Shown here: positions 1 through 13,400 of the stretch, piece by piece
How the letters are laid out: every line of letters starts with the position of its first letter
Numbering within the stretch: position 1 is the stretch's first letter
NCBI GenBank assembly: GCA_949361645.1
Contig: OX442429.1
Location: 7,559,873-7,623,872 of the forward strand
DNA: 64,000 bases
Reading direction: 5' to 3'
Origin: Spongilla lacustris
Taxonomy: Eukaryota > Porifera > Demospongiae > Spongillida > Spongillidae
Made by a program: the position numbers and the translations under genes
The notes under the pieces: model-generated
Seen by the model: only the letters and a program-made list of their open reading frames with translations
Told to the model about the DNA's origin: nothing
Databases searched by the model: none

Positions 1-1287
1 CCTCTCCCACCCTTACTCCTTCATCCCTCCTCCTCTCCCACCCTTACTCCTTCATCCCTCCTCCTCTCCCACCCTTACTCCTTCATCCCTCCTCCTCTCC
101 CACCCTTACTCCTTCATCCCTCCTCCTCTCCCACCCTTACTCCTTCATCCCTCCTCCTCTCCCACCCTTACTCCTTCATCCCTCCTCCTCTCCCACCCTT
201 ACTCCTTCATCCCTCCTCCTCTCCCACCCTTACTCCTTCATCCCTCCTCCTCTCCCACCCTTACTCCTTCATCCCTCCTCCTCTCCCACCCTTACTCCTT
301 CATCCCTCCTCCTCTCCCACCCTTACTCCTTCATCCCTCCTCCTCTCCCACCCTTACTCCTTCATCCCTCCTCCTCTCCCACCCTTACTCCTTCATCCCT
401 CCTCCTCTCCCACCCTTACTCCTTCATCCCTCCTCCTCTCCCACCCTTACTCCTTCATCCCTCCTCCTCTCCCACCCTTACTCCTTCATCCCTCCTCCTC
501 TCCCACCCTTACTCCTTCATCCCTCCTCCTCTCCCACCCTTACTCCTTCATCCCTCCTCCTCTCCCACCCTTACTCCTTCATCCCTCCTCCTCTCCCACC
601 CTTACTCCTTCATCCCTCCTCCTCTCCCACCCTTACTCCTTCATCCCTCCTCCTCTCCCACCCTTACTCCTTCATCCCTCCTCCTCTCCCACCCTTACTC
701 CTTCATCCCTCCTCCTCTCCCACCCTTACTCCTTCATCCCTCCTCCTCTCCCACCCTTACTCCTTCATCCCTCCTCCTCTCCCACCCTTACTCCTTCATC
801 CCTCCTCCTCTCCCACCCTTACTCCTTCATCCCTCCTCCTCTCCCACCCTTACTCCTTCATCCCTCCTCCTCTCCCACCCTTACTCCTTCATCCCTCCTC
901 CTCTCCCACCCTTACTCCTTCATCCCTCCTCCTCTCCCACCCTTACTCCTTCATCCCTCCTCCTCTCCCACCCTTACTCCTTCATCCCTCCTCCTCTCCC
1001 ACCCTTACTCCTTCATCCCTCCTCCTCTCCCATCCTTACTCCTTCATCCCTCCTCCTCTCCCACCCTTACTCCTTCATCCCTCCTCCTCTCCCACCCTTA
1101 CTCCTTCATCCCTCCTCCTCTCCCATCCTTACTCCTTCATCCCTCCTCCTCTCCCACCCTTACTCCTTCATCCCTCCTCCTCTCCCACCCTTACTCCTTC
1201 ATCCCTCCTCCTCTCCCATCCTTACTCCTTCATCCCTCCTCCTCTCCCACCCTTACTCCTTCATCCCTCCTCCTCTCCCATCCTTTT
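1..1287. repeat. 31-bp CT-rich minisatellite, about 41 copies
   Basis: A 31-bp unit containing cctctcccacccttactcc is repeated head to tail from the window edge to about 1287, nearly without change. In the last third a C-to-T variant (cccatcc) recurs at about 1031, 1124, 1217 and 1279, i.e. every 93, 93 and 62 bp, so three-unit and two-unit higher-order blocks have been copied. The array continues past the left window edge and lies 3' of the calpain-15 gene. Confidence 0.97.
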
Positions 1288-1641
1288 CCTCTTGTTCTAT
1301 CAGAACACAACTGGCTCTTCCAATACCAAAAATGATTCATGCGTGGTGTCGTAGCGATGTTGTGTATAAAGTGGACACCTGCTCATGTGTGTGCAAGCGT
1401 GTGGACCTACAAGAACTGTTGACATGCAAAAGTCATGTGGTGAGCGTGCGGCAAGTCATGTGGTGAGCATGTGACAAGTCATGTGGTGTGTGACAAGTTG
1501 TATGATGTGAGCATGTGACAAGCTGTGTGGTAATCATGCGACAAGTTAAGTTGTGTGGTGAGCTTGTGACAAGGTTTTAAACTTGTAATCATCAGTGATT
1601 GTCATCTTGTATAGCACAAAAATGTGTGGTGGGTATTGATT

Positions 1642-4600
1642 TCAATAGCCTATGGCTCTTGGACAATGAAGTTCCTCGGTAGAAGGGTGGAGTTGGGGGG
1701 TGTGGCTTGCTCCCCACTGTCCAGAGGAGTTGGTCTGCGAGCAGTAAAACTGAAAGCTTGTACTGAGGATGTAATACTGTGACTGCTCCACATTGGTCAG
1801 CACTGCAAGCACTTGTCTGAAATAAATATGGGAAGTGGGCGGAGGAAACACGGGAAGTGGGTGGAGGAAACACGGGAAGTGGGTGGAGGAAACACGGGAA
1901 GTGGGTGGAGGAAACACGGGAAGTGGGTGGAGGAAACATGGGAGGTGGGTGGAGGAAAAGACATCCTGAGTACCACATCTGCATGTGTGTGGGGGTGGGG
2001 GGGGGGGGGGGGCTTCACCTGTGACGTGGAGGAATGCAGTCGATCGTGAACATTTCTCCCCTGGTTGAGACTATGTTGATGCTCTCTGTATGGTTGGACA
2101 TCACGGTGAAATGCATGGTGCTGTCTCTGTTCTCAGCAATGAATATGTTGCACGCACGAGGCAGGGACACTGTGTACAGGTACTGCTCAGCATTTTGAAA
2201 TGGCTAGACAAGAGAGGGGAGGTGGTATTTGAATTGATCTGTCTCATGTCAAGGCCACCACCATATGAACGTTAAAATGAAAGTGGAGACTTGTGCTCAA
2301 ACCAGAACTTGATCAATAAATCTAACTAACCTAATCAACTAATAACTTGATTGGCTCATATCAGATGCACAATCAACAGATTGGGATGTCCACATGCACA
2401 CCAATGTGAACCATGTAAATGTATTGTTGAGCAGTGAATCACCTAAGCAATAATGGATCACATGACCAATGTACTAAGCAATAATGGATCACATGAGCAA
2501 TGTACTAAGCAATAATGGATCACATGACCAATGTACTAAGCAATGATGGATCACATGACCAATGTACTAAGCAATAATGGATCACATGACCAATGTACTA
2601 AGCAATAATGGATCACATGACCAATGTACTAAGCAATAATGGATCAAATGAGCAAATAATGGATCACATGAGCCATGCAATGCTTACATGCCCTGTGCAT
2701 ACCTTGGTCTTTTTTCCTTCTTTGATAGCCAAAAGGAACAGCGACTCTGCCAAAAACCCTGGTGAGGTCCAGAGAGCTGATGAGTAGAGCACAGGTTTGG
2801 CTGTGAAGAGGGCTGTCGTGTGTGTTAGCCCCTCCTGTTCGTCCATTGCACCGGCCCCGCCATCTGCTCCCGGGGACTGGTGCCAGTGGTTGAAGGCCAA
2901 TGGAAGCACCACGTAGTAGCCAGCCCTGAGGACACCAGTGCAGGTCACTATGGAATCAATATGGCTACCACTGGCCACTTCACAGGAGAGGGGCTCGGGG
3001 ATGAAGCCATCTTGGAGCGGATTTGAGGAACATCGCATCACCAGTACACAAAGGTCCACAAGAGGAGGTGTCTTGGCAGCTGACAATGTTGAGGTCTGGG
3101 GACTAGTTAGCAAAGACGATTATAAAAGATTGAGATCTTAATAACCAGAAACGTACAACACACCTGCAGACTAGTACATGACTATGATACATATGTGTTA
3201 CTATTGATACATATGTGTTACTATTGATACATATGTGTTACTATTGATACATATGTGTTACTATTGATACATATGTGTTACTATTGATACATATGTGTTA
3301 CTATTGATACATATGTGTTACTATTGATACATATGTGTTACTATTGATACATATGTGTTATGATTGATACATATGTGTTACTATTGATACATATGTGTTA
3401 CTATTGATACATATGTGTTACTATTGATACATATGTGTTACTATTGATACATACGTGTTACTATTGATACATATGTGTTATGATTGATACATATGTGTTA
3501 CCATTGATACATATGTGTTACTATTGATACATATGTGTTACTATTGATACATATGTGTTATGATTGATACATATGTGTTACCATTGATACATATGTGTTA
3601 CTATTGATACATATGTGTTACTATTGATACATATGTGTTACTATTGATACATACGTGTTACTATTGATACATATGTGTTACTATTGATACATATGTGTTA
3701 CTATTGATACATATGTGTTATGATTGATACATACGTGTTCTACATACATGGATTGTTTTTCCTGTTAATGCGTCATCCTAACTACGCAAATAATAGTGAT
3801 AACCTATACACAAATGCAAGAGCATTCCTTGCATGGGTTCAACCCAATGCCAGCCTCACACAGAATTAACTCCAGCTGTTGTAACTTGGCCGCTTTATGC
3901 TTGACCTGTGCAGCATGGTATATTGTTATGTTAAATTGTGTAAAGACTGACAATAGCATTGCCTTGTCATCTCTGGACATATAACCTCATTCCCAGACCA
4001 TGTAACATTCAATGGATTGTGACCACGTATTTGTAATTCACTAACCTCACAGTCGGTTGGTAGACACTCACATCAACTTCAGATGTATCCAACACCTCAA
4101 ACGTGAGCAGGTTAAGATGTGGCCTGGCAAAGGGGTATAACTTTCCCTTCATCCGTGTGGACTCCCATTCGGGACGGTACTTGCACACAGCCACTTCATG
4201 GAAGTACCTGTGTTAATTAAGAATGCTAGTGGTGTGTACAGGGTTAAAAAAAAACCATACATACATGTACTGCTAGTGGTGTGTATAGGGTTAAAACCAT
4301 ATATATGTACTGCTAGTGGTGTGTACAGGGTTAAAAACCATACATAAATGTACTGCAGTGGTGTGTACAGGGTTAAAAAACCATACATACATGTACTGCA
4401 GTGGTGTGTACAGGGTTAAGAAACCATACATACATGTACTGCTAGTGGTGTGTACAACATAGAAAAATATGAAATTGTTACATATTCATCATGTTGCCAT
4501 AAAGCCTTCCAGTGGTGTGTACAGGGTTAAACTAGAAGTGTGGCATGTTAAAATTGTACATATTGCTCGTGTGCACAAGGGTGCTTCAGTGAGGGAAGGG

Positions 4601-7600
4601 TGAACAGTGACTGTTGAATGACCTCAAAAAGTCGGAGAACTCCAAAGTAAAGACATCTCCGGCATCACCTTCAGACTCCTTCTGATGGCCTGTGGGTGTG
4701 GCTTGGTGGTAAGTGTCGTCACCTATGAATGGTTTCAAGTACTCAGGCACCACGTTATGCTCCACCCATCTCTGGCTCCCTGCAGAGTGTCCCCATGGAT
4801 TTCGTAACTTAACCCTCCTACAGGCAGATATGGTGGGTGAAGGTAAGATGATATTATGACCTCTGGAACAAACCTGGAACCAGCATTCGTTGTCATGACA
4901 TCCAAAATGGAGTACGCATGGTCTAATTCCAAGCCAGCAGCCTCATAACCCTGTATGTCCTCCGGCCGAACGTTGTACTCACCACAAGCAGCAGCCATTG
5001 GGAAACTGTAAACAAAAGTAGTCCATACTACACACACCAGACCCCCTACTTCATAGCAATTTTTTTTAATTCTAAGAACTGACTACACGTGCTGCTGACC
5101 TTGCATCTTTGAAGCTAAGCAACTTGGCCCATATCAGGTCTGAGTCAACATTTATACCAGAGGATGGGTGCTCTGGTGAGAGAGAGGGGAGGAGGTGAGA
5201 TAGAGGGAGGTGGGTGAGAATGAGGTAGGGATGCATAGAATCTTCCCATAACCTCCCCACCTTCCCATAACCTCCTCCCCACCTTCCCATAACCTCCCAC
5301 CTCCCCACCTCCCCATAATCTCCCCACCTTCCCATAACCTCCTCCCACCTTCCCATAACCTCCCCACCTCCCATAACCTCCTCCCCACCTTCCCATAACC
5401 TCCTCCCCACCTTCACGACTCACCTTTCCCCTTTAATACAACTTTCTCACACGGGAGACCAGTGAGGACAGAGAGGCCAGTTATGAGGCTCCCCGAGTGC
5501 AGTGCCTCATAGCTGTGATACAGCTTAGCCAGACCCTTCTCCACCAAGGGCACCCACAACTGCTTCTTGTAAGTCTGTGGATTAGGAAACAATATTTCTA
5601 CAAATAAAAGTTGTAGCAAAACTGACACACCCATGCATGTACCCCATCCACCCCCTGAGGATTACAGGGACCCATCCACCCCCTGGGACCTATTCCTATT
5701 TAGTCCTCACCTTGGAAAAGACCAGCTGCCTATCAGAGCGGCATGGAAATAAGTCATCCACATTGACAATGGTCCACTCCCCATCAATGCACAGCCTGAG
5801 CTGGTAGATTCCCTCAGGACAGTACTGTGCGGCCACAAGGAGACACCAGCCAGAGAGATATTGCATGGATAAAGGAGAAAGACAGGTATATGGAATGGAA
5901 CAGGTGAATGTGGAATGGGTTTAGAGGTATGGGCTGGAATGGGGTCCGAGGAGGAATGACACATGCCTGGTCACTAATGATGATCTCTCTCAACAGGTGT
6001 GGCAGCTGGGCAATCACAGCTAGAGCACTCAGCATCCTGTGGCACATTGCAGAATAAAATTATCGTCATAACGACAGTGACATAATTCTAAGTGGACACC
6101 ACTGCATGCCACTACTGTTATCTAAACATTGGCCTGCATGTATTCTTGTGTGTTGTTACAAGTAATATGTATACTCCATTTTATTTTAAATCAATTAGTT
6201 CATTTTTTGTGTTTACATTTGCCCCAACTAGATAATAACAGCAATTGGAACAATTGTATATAAGTTAAAACCAAATTAACTCAAGATTGGAGCTATTAAA
6301 CTAGTCAGTAATAAAACGGTTAAGTAATACCCACTAAAGCTCATTCTAATAATCTGTAGTCCTCCCCTTGAGGCTTCATATTATGGTGTACCTGTGAACT
6401 TGGCAGGTGCCCAAAGCTCATTTCATAACACCATCCTTACCAACAATTTCCCAGAGCTCCTTGCATGATATCTTTTGTTGAAGGGTTGCGAAAAACAGTC
6501 CACTGTCCATTATAAGGGTCAAATATGTGGGAGGGCCTCAACCATTTGGCTATCTTTCCCTTCCAGTGAGTTACAGGCTTGTTGGTGGCAATGTACAAAG
6601 AGCAATCGGCTGGAGGGAAATCTGGGTCCACAAATGGCTCACCGCACTGATGGATGATGGATGCATGTGGGTTGGGATGCATGTGGGAGTGGGTGCATGT
6701 GGGTTGGGTGGATGTGGGTGGGGTGCATGTGGGAGTGGGTGCATGTGGGTTGGGTGGATGTGGGAGTGGCATGTGGGTGGGGTGCATGTGGGAGTGGGCA
6801 CATGTGGGTTGGGTGGGGTGCATGTGGGAGTGGGTGGGTTGCATGTGGGGTTGGGTGCATGTATGGATTGGAGTACAAGTAAGTAGACGCTGAAAGCAAT
6901 ACCAACACATGTACCTTCCCTCCACCACCCTACCTTTCTCTGATACTGACGGACTCTCTCATATGTGACACTGGCATCACACCTGTGCCTATGTCTTTCA
7001 TCTGCTATCCTTGTGGTATGGGAGGTCAAAGAGAGAGTTGACCCATCCCCTTGGGGGAGGGGAGGGGGATTATCAGAGGAAGGGGAGGGGTGAGGTTTTG
7101 AGGGGGAAGGGGAGGGATGAGGTTTTGAGGAGGAGGGGGAGGGGGAGGGGGAGGGGGAGGGTTGAGGTTTTGAGGGGGAGGGGGAGGGATGAGGTTGCAA
7201 TGGAGGGTCAGCATTTATGGAAGGCGCACTCCTCTCATCTCTATCCCCACCGAGATAGGACCATCCACATGCTTTGCATCGCGGGTTTTCGGGCGAGTTG
7301 TGCAAGGTGCAACAAGGACACTCCCACTGAAGGCCACTTGGTTTGCTATTCGTGGTCCACGGCCATTTTAAAGGCCATTTAAACCACCGGTTTTTCTCGC
7401 TGCTTGATCGCGGGCCGTTGGTCCGCTCGAACCGACAACTTTTGCAGGTTACAGAACTGAAATTGTTGATGCAGGAACATCTGGGACACTCCCACTGTAT
7501 CTCTAATATGCCCTCGCTGCTCGAAAATGGTACTGTTTGCTCATACAGAAGGTCCGCGTCTGGCCTGTACCATTCAGGCCTCCTGCCCAAGCAGGTTGCA

Positions 7601-7674
7601 CAATTAAGATTGTATATACTGTTAACAACGGTACAATTGGGACACGCCCATGAGCCATCTCCGAGGTTCGACAT
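1642..7674 (-). CDS. CAPN15: Calpain-15 / small optic lobes homolog (cysteine protease)
   Basis: Twelve exons join in frame to 860 codons: 7674-6934, 6646-6441, 6036-5967, 5824-5711, 5574-5424, 5172-5100, 5005-4874, 4817-4623, 4207-4046, 3102-2703, 2182-2019, 1816-1642. The N-terminus has three RanBP2-type zinc fingers (W-x-C-x2-C-x10-C-x2-C, residues about 9-28, 61-80, 117-136), followed by a Pro/Ser/Lys tract. The calpain core carries the triad: Cys315 in GNCW, His481 in DHAYSILDV and Asn502 in RNPWG. The C-terminus matches the SOL-type tail, not a penta-EF-hand. It is a predicted active intracellular protease. Vertebrate CAPN15 is longer, with more zinc fingers. Intron 3 (5825-5966) appears to use a GC donor. 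The start is the first ATG before the first finger. The acceptor of exon 10 (TAG at 3103-3105) is the least certain junction. It is head-to-head with the TBC1D gene. Confidence 0.93.
1829..1957. repeat. 22-bp minisatellite in calpain-15 last intron
   Basis: About six copies of gggaagtgggtggaggaaac-type units lie in the intron between exons 11 and 12 (1817-2018), followed by a G-run near 1992-2012 that sits directly against the exon 11 donor. Confidence 0.9.
2440..2668. repeat. 31-bp minisatellite in calpain-15 intron 10
   Basis: About seven copies of a 31-bp unit (aataatggatcacatgacc plus aatgtactaagc) with single-base variants. Confidence 0.9.
3184..3745. repeat. 20-bp minisatellite in calpain-15 intron 9
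   Basis: About 28 copies of tattgatacatatgtgttac. Variants (tgattgatac, atacgtgtt, accattgatac) recur in the same order at intervals, showing block duplication inside the array. Confidence 0.95.
4225..4540. repeat. About 45-bp imperfect tandem repeat in calpain-15 intron 8
   Basis: Repeated units contain agtggtgtgtacagggtta and accatacatacatgtact. There are about six full or partial copies. The GGGTTA matches are part of this unit and are not telomeric. Confidence 0.85.
5235..5415. repeat. C/T-rich tandem repeat in calpain-15 intron 5
   Basis: Irregular repeats of cttcccataacctcctcccc in the intron between exons 5 and 6. They give long meaningless open frames on the minus strand. Confidence 0.85.
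6655..6862. repeat. G/T-rich tandem repeat in calpain-15 intron 1
   Basis: Variants of gcatgtgggagtgggtgcat and tgggttgggtggatg are repeated through most of the intron between exons 1 and 2. Confidence 0.88.
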
Positions 7675-8094
7675 TATTGCAATATTAAAAAAATACCTTG
7701 ATTAAAACATAACGCGCCTCGATGACGTCGGTACGGTACGCATAGTATAGTTAAGTAGTTCAAAATTTTAGGTTTCAGATAATATTAAAGGCCGCTGGTA
7801 AATAAACAGCTTGAGGCTGCAGCAGTACGTGTACAGTGCTGTTAAGCTTGCATTTCGAATCTCACGAACTGTTGCCGTCTTGCTGGTGTGATACTGAAAG
7901 GCTACAGGTGAGTGGTTTCACACCCCTAATAGTTTTGCATGCTGTCACGATGTCGTTTCGTACGTTCGTGGAACAAAGAAACACATCGCAGACACGCTGT
8001 AGCATTGCCTCGAACGCGGCCATTTTGCTGCGACTCCATGGAAACCAGACCTTAAATATATTTTGCCTACATGTAGGGTGCCAGCTGGTTGAGG
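7675..8094. promoter_or_regulatory. Bidirectional promoter between calpain-15 and TBC1D
   Basis: The spacer between two divergent start codons is 420 bp and must contain both 5' UTRs. A CRE-like TGACGTC lies at 7723-7729, next to ggtacggtacg. No TATA box was assigned. The promoter is inferred from gene orientation. Confidence 0.6.
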
Positions 8095-9402
8095 ATGCTA
8101 TCAAAGAGGAAATCAACCAGCCAGAGCTTGTTCCACGTTCATTACCTCGGTCAAACCCCGGTGGACAGACGCTGTGCTGTGTCCGTCCTGCCATGGATTA
8201 TTGAGGAACTGAAATTGAAGCTTGGCGACCAAGAGGAGATAAATTTGATGTGGCTAACTCCAGGTATGCGGGTGGGTAATGTGCATGTGTGTGTTCTGCA
8301 CGTGTATTGTGTGCAGTACTGGTTGTGTGCGCGCAACTGTATTAAAACCAGTCGTGTTTGCACATTAACGTGTCTTCCTGTGTACGCCATTGTCTATTAC
8401 ACACACAATGGCACAAGCTGATTGTGGAGTTGGCACTGCAGTGTCCACTGGTAGGAATAGTAATCCAATAAATGCATCGCCTGTAAATTTGTGAAGTATA
8501 CCACAATCCCATGCACCTACGTGCACCACCTCATTACATACATGCAAACCACACAAGTGTCCAAGTAACTACATGTTAGTTGTATCCTGCTTCCCTAGCT
8601 CCTCCTCCCCCTCCTCCTCCCCCTCCAGCCAGCTGAGGTTGGAGTTATGGGGATGGAAAGGGAGGAATGGCCACCCCACTACCTCTGTACCTTACATCAC
8701 CTGTCTCCTCACATGCAATAACATACACCCACATACAACACATACACACATACAACGCACACACACACATACACATACAATGCACACACACACATATAAC
8801 ACACACATACAATACACACATACCACACACATACAACATACACACACATACAACACACACATACAACACACACACATACAACACACACATACCATACACA
8901 CACACACATACAACACACACTACACACGCATACATACAACACATTCACACACATACACACCCATACAACACACACACACATACAACACACACATACCATA
9001 CACACGCATACATACAACACATTCACACACATACAACACACACACAGGACCTGAAGGTATGACGTATGTGGCCAACAATGGTCAGGAGAAGCTTAACCAC
9101 GCCTACCAGAACATTGTCCAGTGCTGCAAGGCGACTGACGAGGTGTCCTTTGCCTACATCATGAAGGGGCAGAAGGACACTCCCTACGCCTGCCATGTCT
9201 TCCAAGCCCTTACCCCTGATGAGGTAGAGACCAAGCACACATATTGTTTTGGATGGCTGGCACATACTCCATACCTAGTATACATATACACCACATACAC
9301 ATTAGTCTTGCACCCAGACCCTCTAACCGCAGCTATGGTTAGAGGGTCTGGGTGCAAGAATACTACTACTACTACACACACACACACACACACAACATAC
9401 AT

Positions 9403-9483
<81 letters not shown>

Positions 9484-10365
9484 CACATACATGGCCACAC
9501 ACACATACACACACACATACACATACACATAACACATACATGCACATACAAGCTTAAGAAGGGGGAGGGGCATCCACACGAGACCTTAGCCATTTTGTCT
9601 CCTTTTCGTCACAGGCCTCAATGATCACACAACAGCTCCAGGATCGTGCCCGGGCCTGCTCGCCATTGGCAGACCTGCGTGGAGGCCCCTCCTCCTCCAA
9701 CCTCCTTATCGTTCCAGGGTCTCAGGGTGCCCAGTCCTCACCCTACAGTCACGAGTACTCCCTCGAGTATGTTGGCTGTGTGCTGCTAGACTCTGCCCTG
9801 GGGTCCAGTGCAGCCTTGGACAAGGTGGTTAGGAAGCTGAGAGACAGGAGGAAGAAGGCACAGAACCAGCTGAGGAAAAGTAAGAGTGTTTCCAGGCAAC
9901 CAAGTGTAGCCACCAAAGCAGCTGAAGAAATGAATACCGTTGTCGAAAAGGCTTCACTCAGCAGCAGTGGGGGGGTAGTGCCCGCCGTGAGATCTGGGGT
10001 CATTAGGAATGGAGAATGCACAGGTCCTGTGGTAGTGCTGGGAGATGTTAGGCACAGCCTGAGCAGTGAGAGCTCCAGTGATGGAGTTGCGGTGAAAGAA
10101 GGTACATCCATACATCCATACATACATACATACATACATACATACATACATACATACATACATACATACATACATACATGCATGCATACATACATACATA
10201 CATACATACATACATACATACATACATACATACATACATACATACATACATACATACATACATACATACATACATACATACATACATACATACATACATA
10301 CATACATACATACATACATACATACATACATACATACATACATACATACATACATACATACATAC

Positions 10366-10434
<69 letters not shown>

Positions 10435-13400
10435 TACCTACATACCTACATACATACATCCACACACACACACATACGTACATATGTACATACATACATA
10501 CACACATACACATAACATACATACATATGTACACATACACACACATAAAATAGATACAAAATGTCTTACTTTGCCAGCTGCTCTAAGCTCTCTGTCACCA
10601 ACTGATTCAAGCCCACTGTCCCCACTGTCATGTGTACCATCATCAACAAATGAGTCCAATTCCCCCGAGCATCCCCTGAGCCTGGTGAGTGGGTTCAGTA
10701 CGACCAGCATCACTGGACCTGACCAAGAAGGGGAAGGGGAGGAGGAGGAGGGAGGAGGGGAAGAAGAAGATGGGGTGAATAGAGTTCAGTGTGGAGAGAG
10801 CGTTCAGTCAGCCATCACACTCTGTTCAGACCAAGCTGAAGGTTCTGCAGTCGGGGAATACATGCGGTCGACCTCACTGAGCCAGCTGACAGTGGAGGTT
10901 GGGCAGAGCACACAGCCAAGCAATGCAGGGGTTGCTGGCTGTGTGGAAAGGAAGTTAAGCTTCTCTGCAGAGGCCCTTCCACTGACCTCTGCCGAGGTGG
11001 ACAACCTTCAGGAGGTGGAGGCTGCCCTGAACGCTGCACCCTCTGAGGCTTCCACTGAGCTGCCTAGCAGGAAAGTCAGGTTGACGCTGGTCGGGGTGTT
11101 GATCAACATCTATGGAGAGCCGGGAGAGCTACTGCTGAGGTGGTCTATGAAGACATCAGCTGTCTGTGTGCAGGTGGGCAATTTGCACACATCTTTGGGC
11201 CACACCCCTCCCTTGTGGCACACACCCCACATACTCCTCCCTTGTGGCACACCCCCACACCTTCCCTTGTGGCACACCCCCACACCTTCCCTTGTGGCAC
11301 ACCCCCACACCCTCCCTTGTGGCACACACCCCTCCCTTGGACTACACATCTTAAGCCACAAATCACTATATGGTTGTGTGCTTCCCCTCCTCCCCCCCTC
11401 CCCTCCCCTCCCCTCCTCCCCCTCCCCTCACATGGCACCCTCTCCATGCATGCACATCTATGCAGCACAGCATACATCTAGTAGTAGTAGCTGGGCGGGG
11501 AGGGGAGAAGGAAATCCCACTCTTCTTTCCAGAAATGTAAAAGGGACATACATGTAGTGATGTAGGTGCACTGTTTTTGTGGCTGTCAGTAAGGGGGCAG
11601 TGTAAGGATTCATTTGCTTGGCTTGTCATGTGGTTATTGGTGATATCATGTTTACATGATGTAGTGTAGGGATGTCTAGTGATGTCATCTGATGTAATGA
11701 ATGATGTGTCTGATGTAATGAATGATGTTGTCTGCTGTTAGTGAATGATGTCATATCATGTTATTGCCTCCCTGGAATTAACACACAACTAAGCAATCAT
11801 ATAAAATGGTTTCAGGATCATATACATGTATATCATTCCTTTATCCTGCACTGATCTCCCCCACCCCACACACTGGTCCACCTTTATCCTGTCTAAAAGT
11901 GTATGTCAGCAGGCTCTTGATCAATTACTTTGAAGCTTTCCAAGGGCACTATGTATACGTAGATCCTTGTAAGTAGTACTTTCACTTTGGCCTTTGGAGA
12001 GACTGAATGTGTAGTTGCCATGGTTACCAACCCCTCACGTTGAATTTGGCAATGTGTGTACTTTGCTACTCTATTCTAATTACTGCTGCTCTTCTAATTA
12101 TCTCTTAGGGCAAAGAAAATGCAAACATCATTGCTTTCGTTGGCAGAGATCAGAAGCCTAAAAGTTACACCTGTCACATCTTCAAAATCGACAGTGAAAA
12201 ACAGGTTTGTATGAGCATGCGAATCCCCTCCTCCCCCTCCCCTCCCCTCCTCCTGAGCAATCCACCTATGCTCTCCCCCTCCTTCCCAAATGTAAATGTG
12301 TGGGGACCCCTCCATTTGTACAGGCGGAGGAGATGGTAGAAACCTTCAAGACATCTTTGGTCAGTGCCTTTACCCAAGACCTCCCTGTGGCTCTGTGTGA
12401 CAACTGCCCTCTTCAGGAGCTGCACAAACTCTGTGAACAATTAGAAGGTAATTAGGGCCACACGTCCAGTATGCTTGCATGTCCAGTATGCTTTGAAATT
12501 CAGCTGGTGGCTCTCAACAGTATTGTAACTGTATTATTGCAACAGTGTTGTAACTGTATTATTGCAACAGTGTTGTAACTGTATTGTAACTATATTATTG
12601 TACAGTGTTGTAACAGTATTGTAATAGTGTTGTAATCGTATTGTAACAGTATTGTAACTGTGTTACTGGTTCTGTAACTGGGATGTGCAGTGTGTAGACA
12701 TGGGCCTCCTCCCTCTCAGGGGCGTCAACCCAGGTGGCACAGGCCAGGCTCCAGACCTGTTTGGACACACTGGCTGAACAGCACTATGAATCTCTTGTTA
12801 GACAATATAAGGTGGGCTCTCAACTTACAGGTTGTCTCTTCATGGGATGCATGTGGTTTTTTGATGGGAAATGTTTATGCTGTGTGGTGTGAGTATAATT
12901 ACTTCAGAATGTGTTCAGCATACATGTACTGTATTTATCTACATGTATCTGTGTGTGTGTGTGTATGTGTATTTGTGCATGTGGTGGATGCATGTGTGTT
13001 TATATGTATGCATGTGTGTGTATGTATTACGTATGTGTGAGTAAAGGTTTATTTTGTAAGAGTTACAGTATGACCTTTTCTGTTGGCACTATGAGAAGTT
13101 TGGCTTTCATTGCCTTTAAAATAGTCTTTAACCATGTGTGTGCATCTATGGGCTTATCAGGTTGTCCTCCTCCTCCCCCTCTCCTCCCTTCAGGCAGCAA
13201 AAACTGAAAATGAGCACATTCAGATAGTCCTGCTAGTCTCCCTCTTCAGACGACACTTCCAACAAGAGCAGCTGAAGCACACACATGGGACAGAAGCCCA
13301 GCCGACCCAGAAGGAGTCTGACGGCATGATCAGGACTGGATCCTTCAATGGGACGCTCCGGCCCCCCAGAACACTCATGGGTAAGCTCCTCGCGAGGAAG

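Noticed and set aside
4225..4540. GGGTTA repeats as interstitial telomere sequence
   Set aside because: Each GGGTTA is part of a longer 45-bp unit; no tandem hexamers.
8627..8694. Extra RabGAP exon near 8,630-8,690 after a pyrimidine-rich acceptor
   Set aside because: Exon 1 (ending in G, phase 1) joins the exon at 9048 perfectly; inserting this segment creates a stop or poor match.
8573..10553. Long Thr/His, Cys/Val and Tyr/Ile/His ORFs
   Set aside because: (CA)n and (TACA)n microsatellites read into real RabGAP exons; only 9048-9223 and 9615-10101 are coding.
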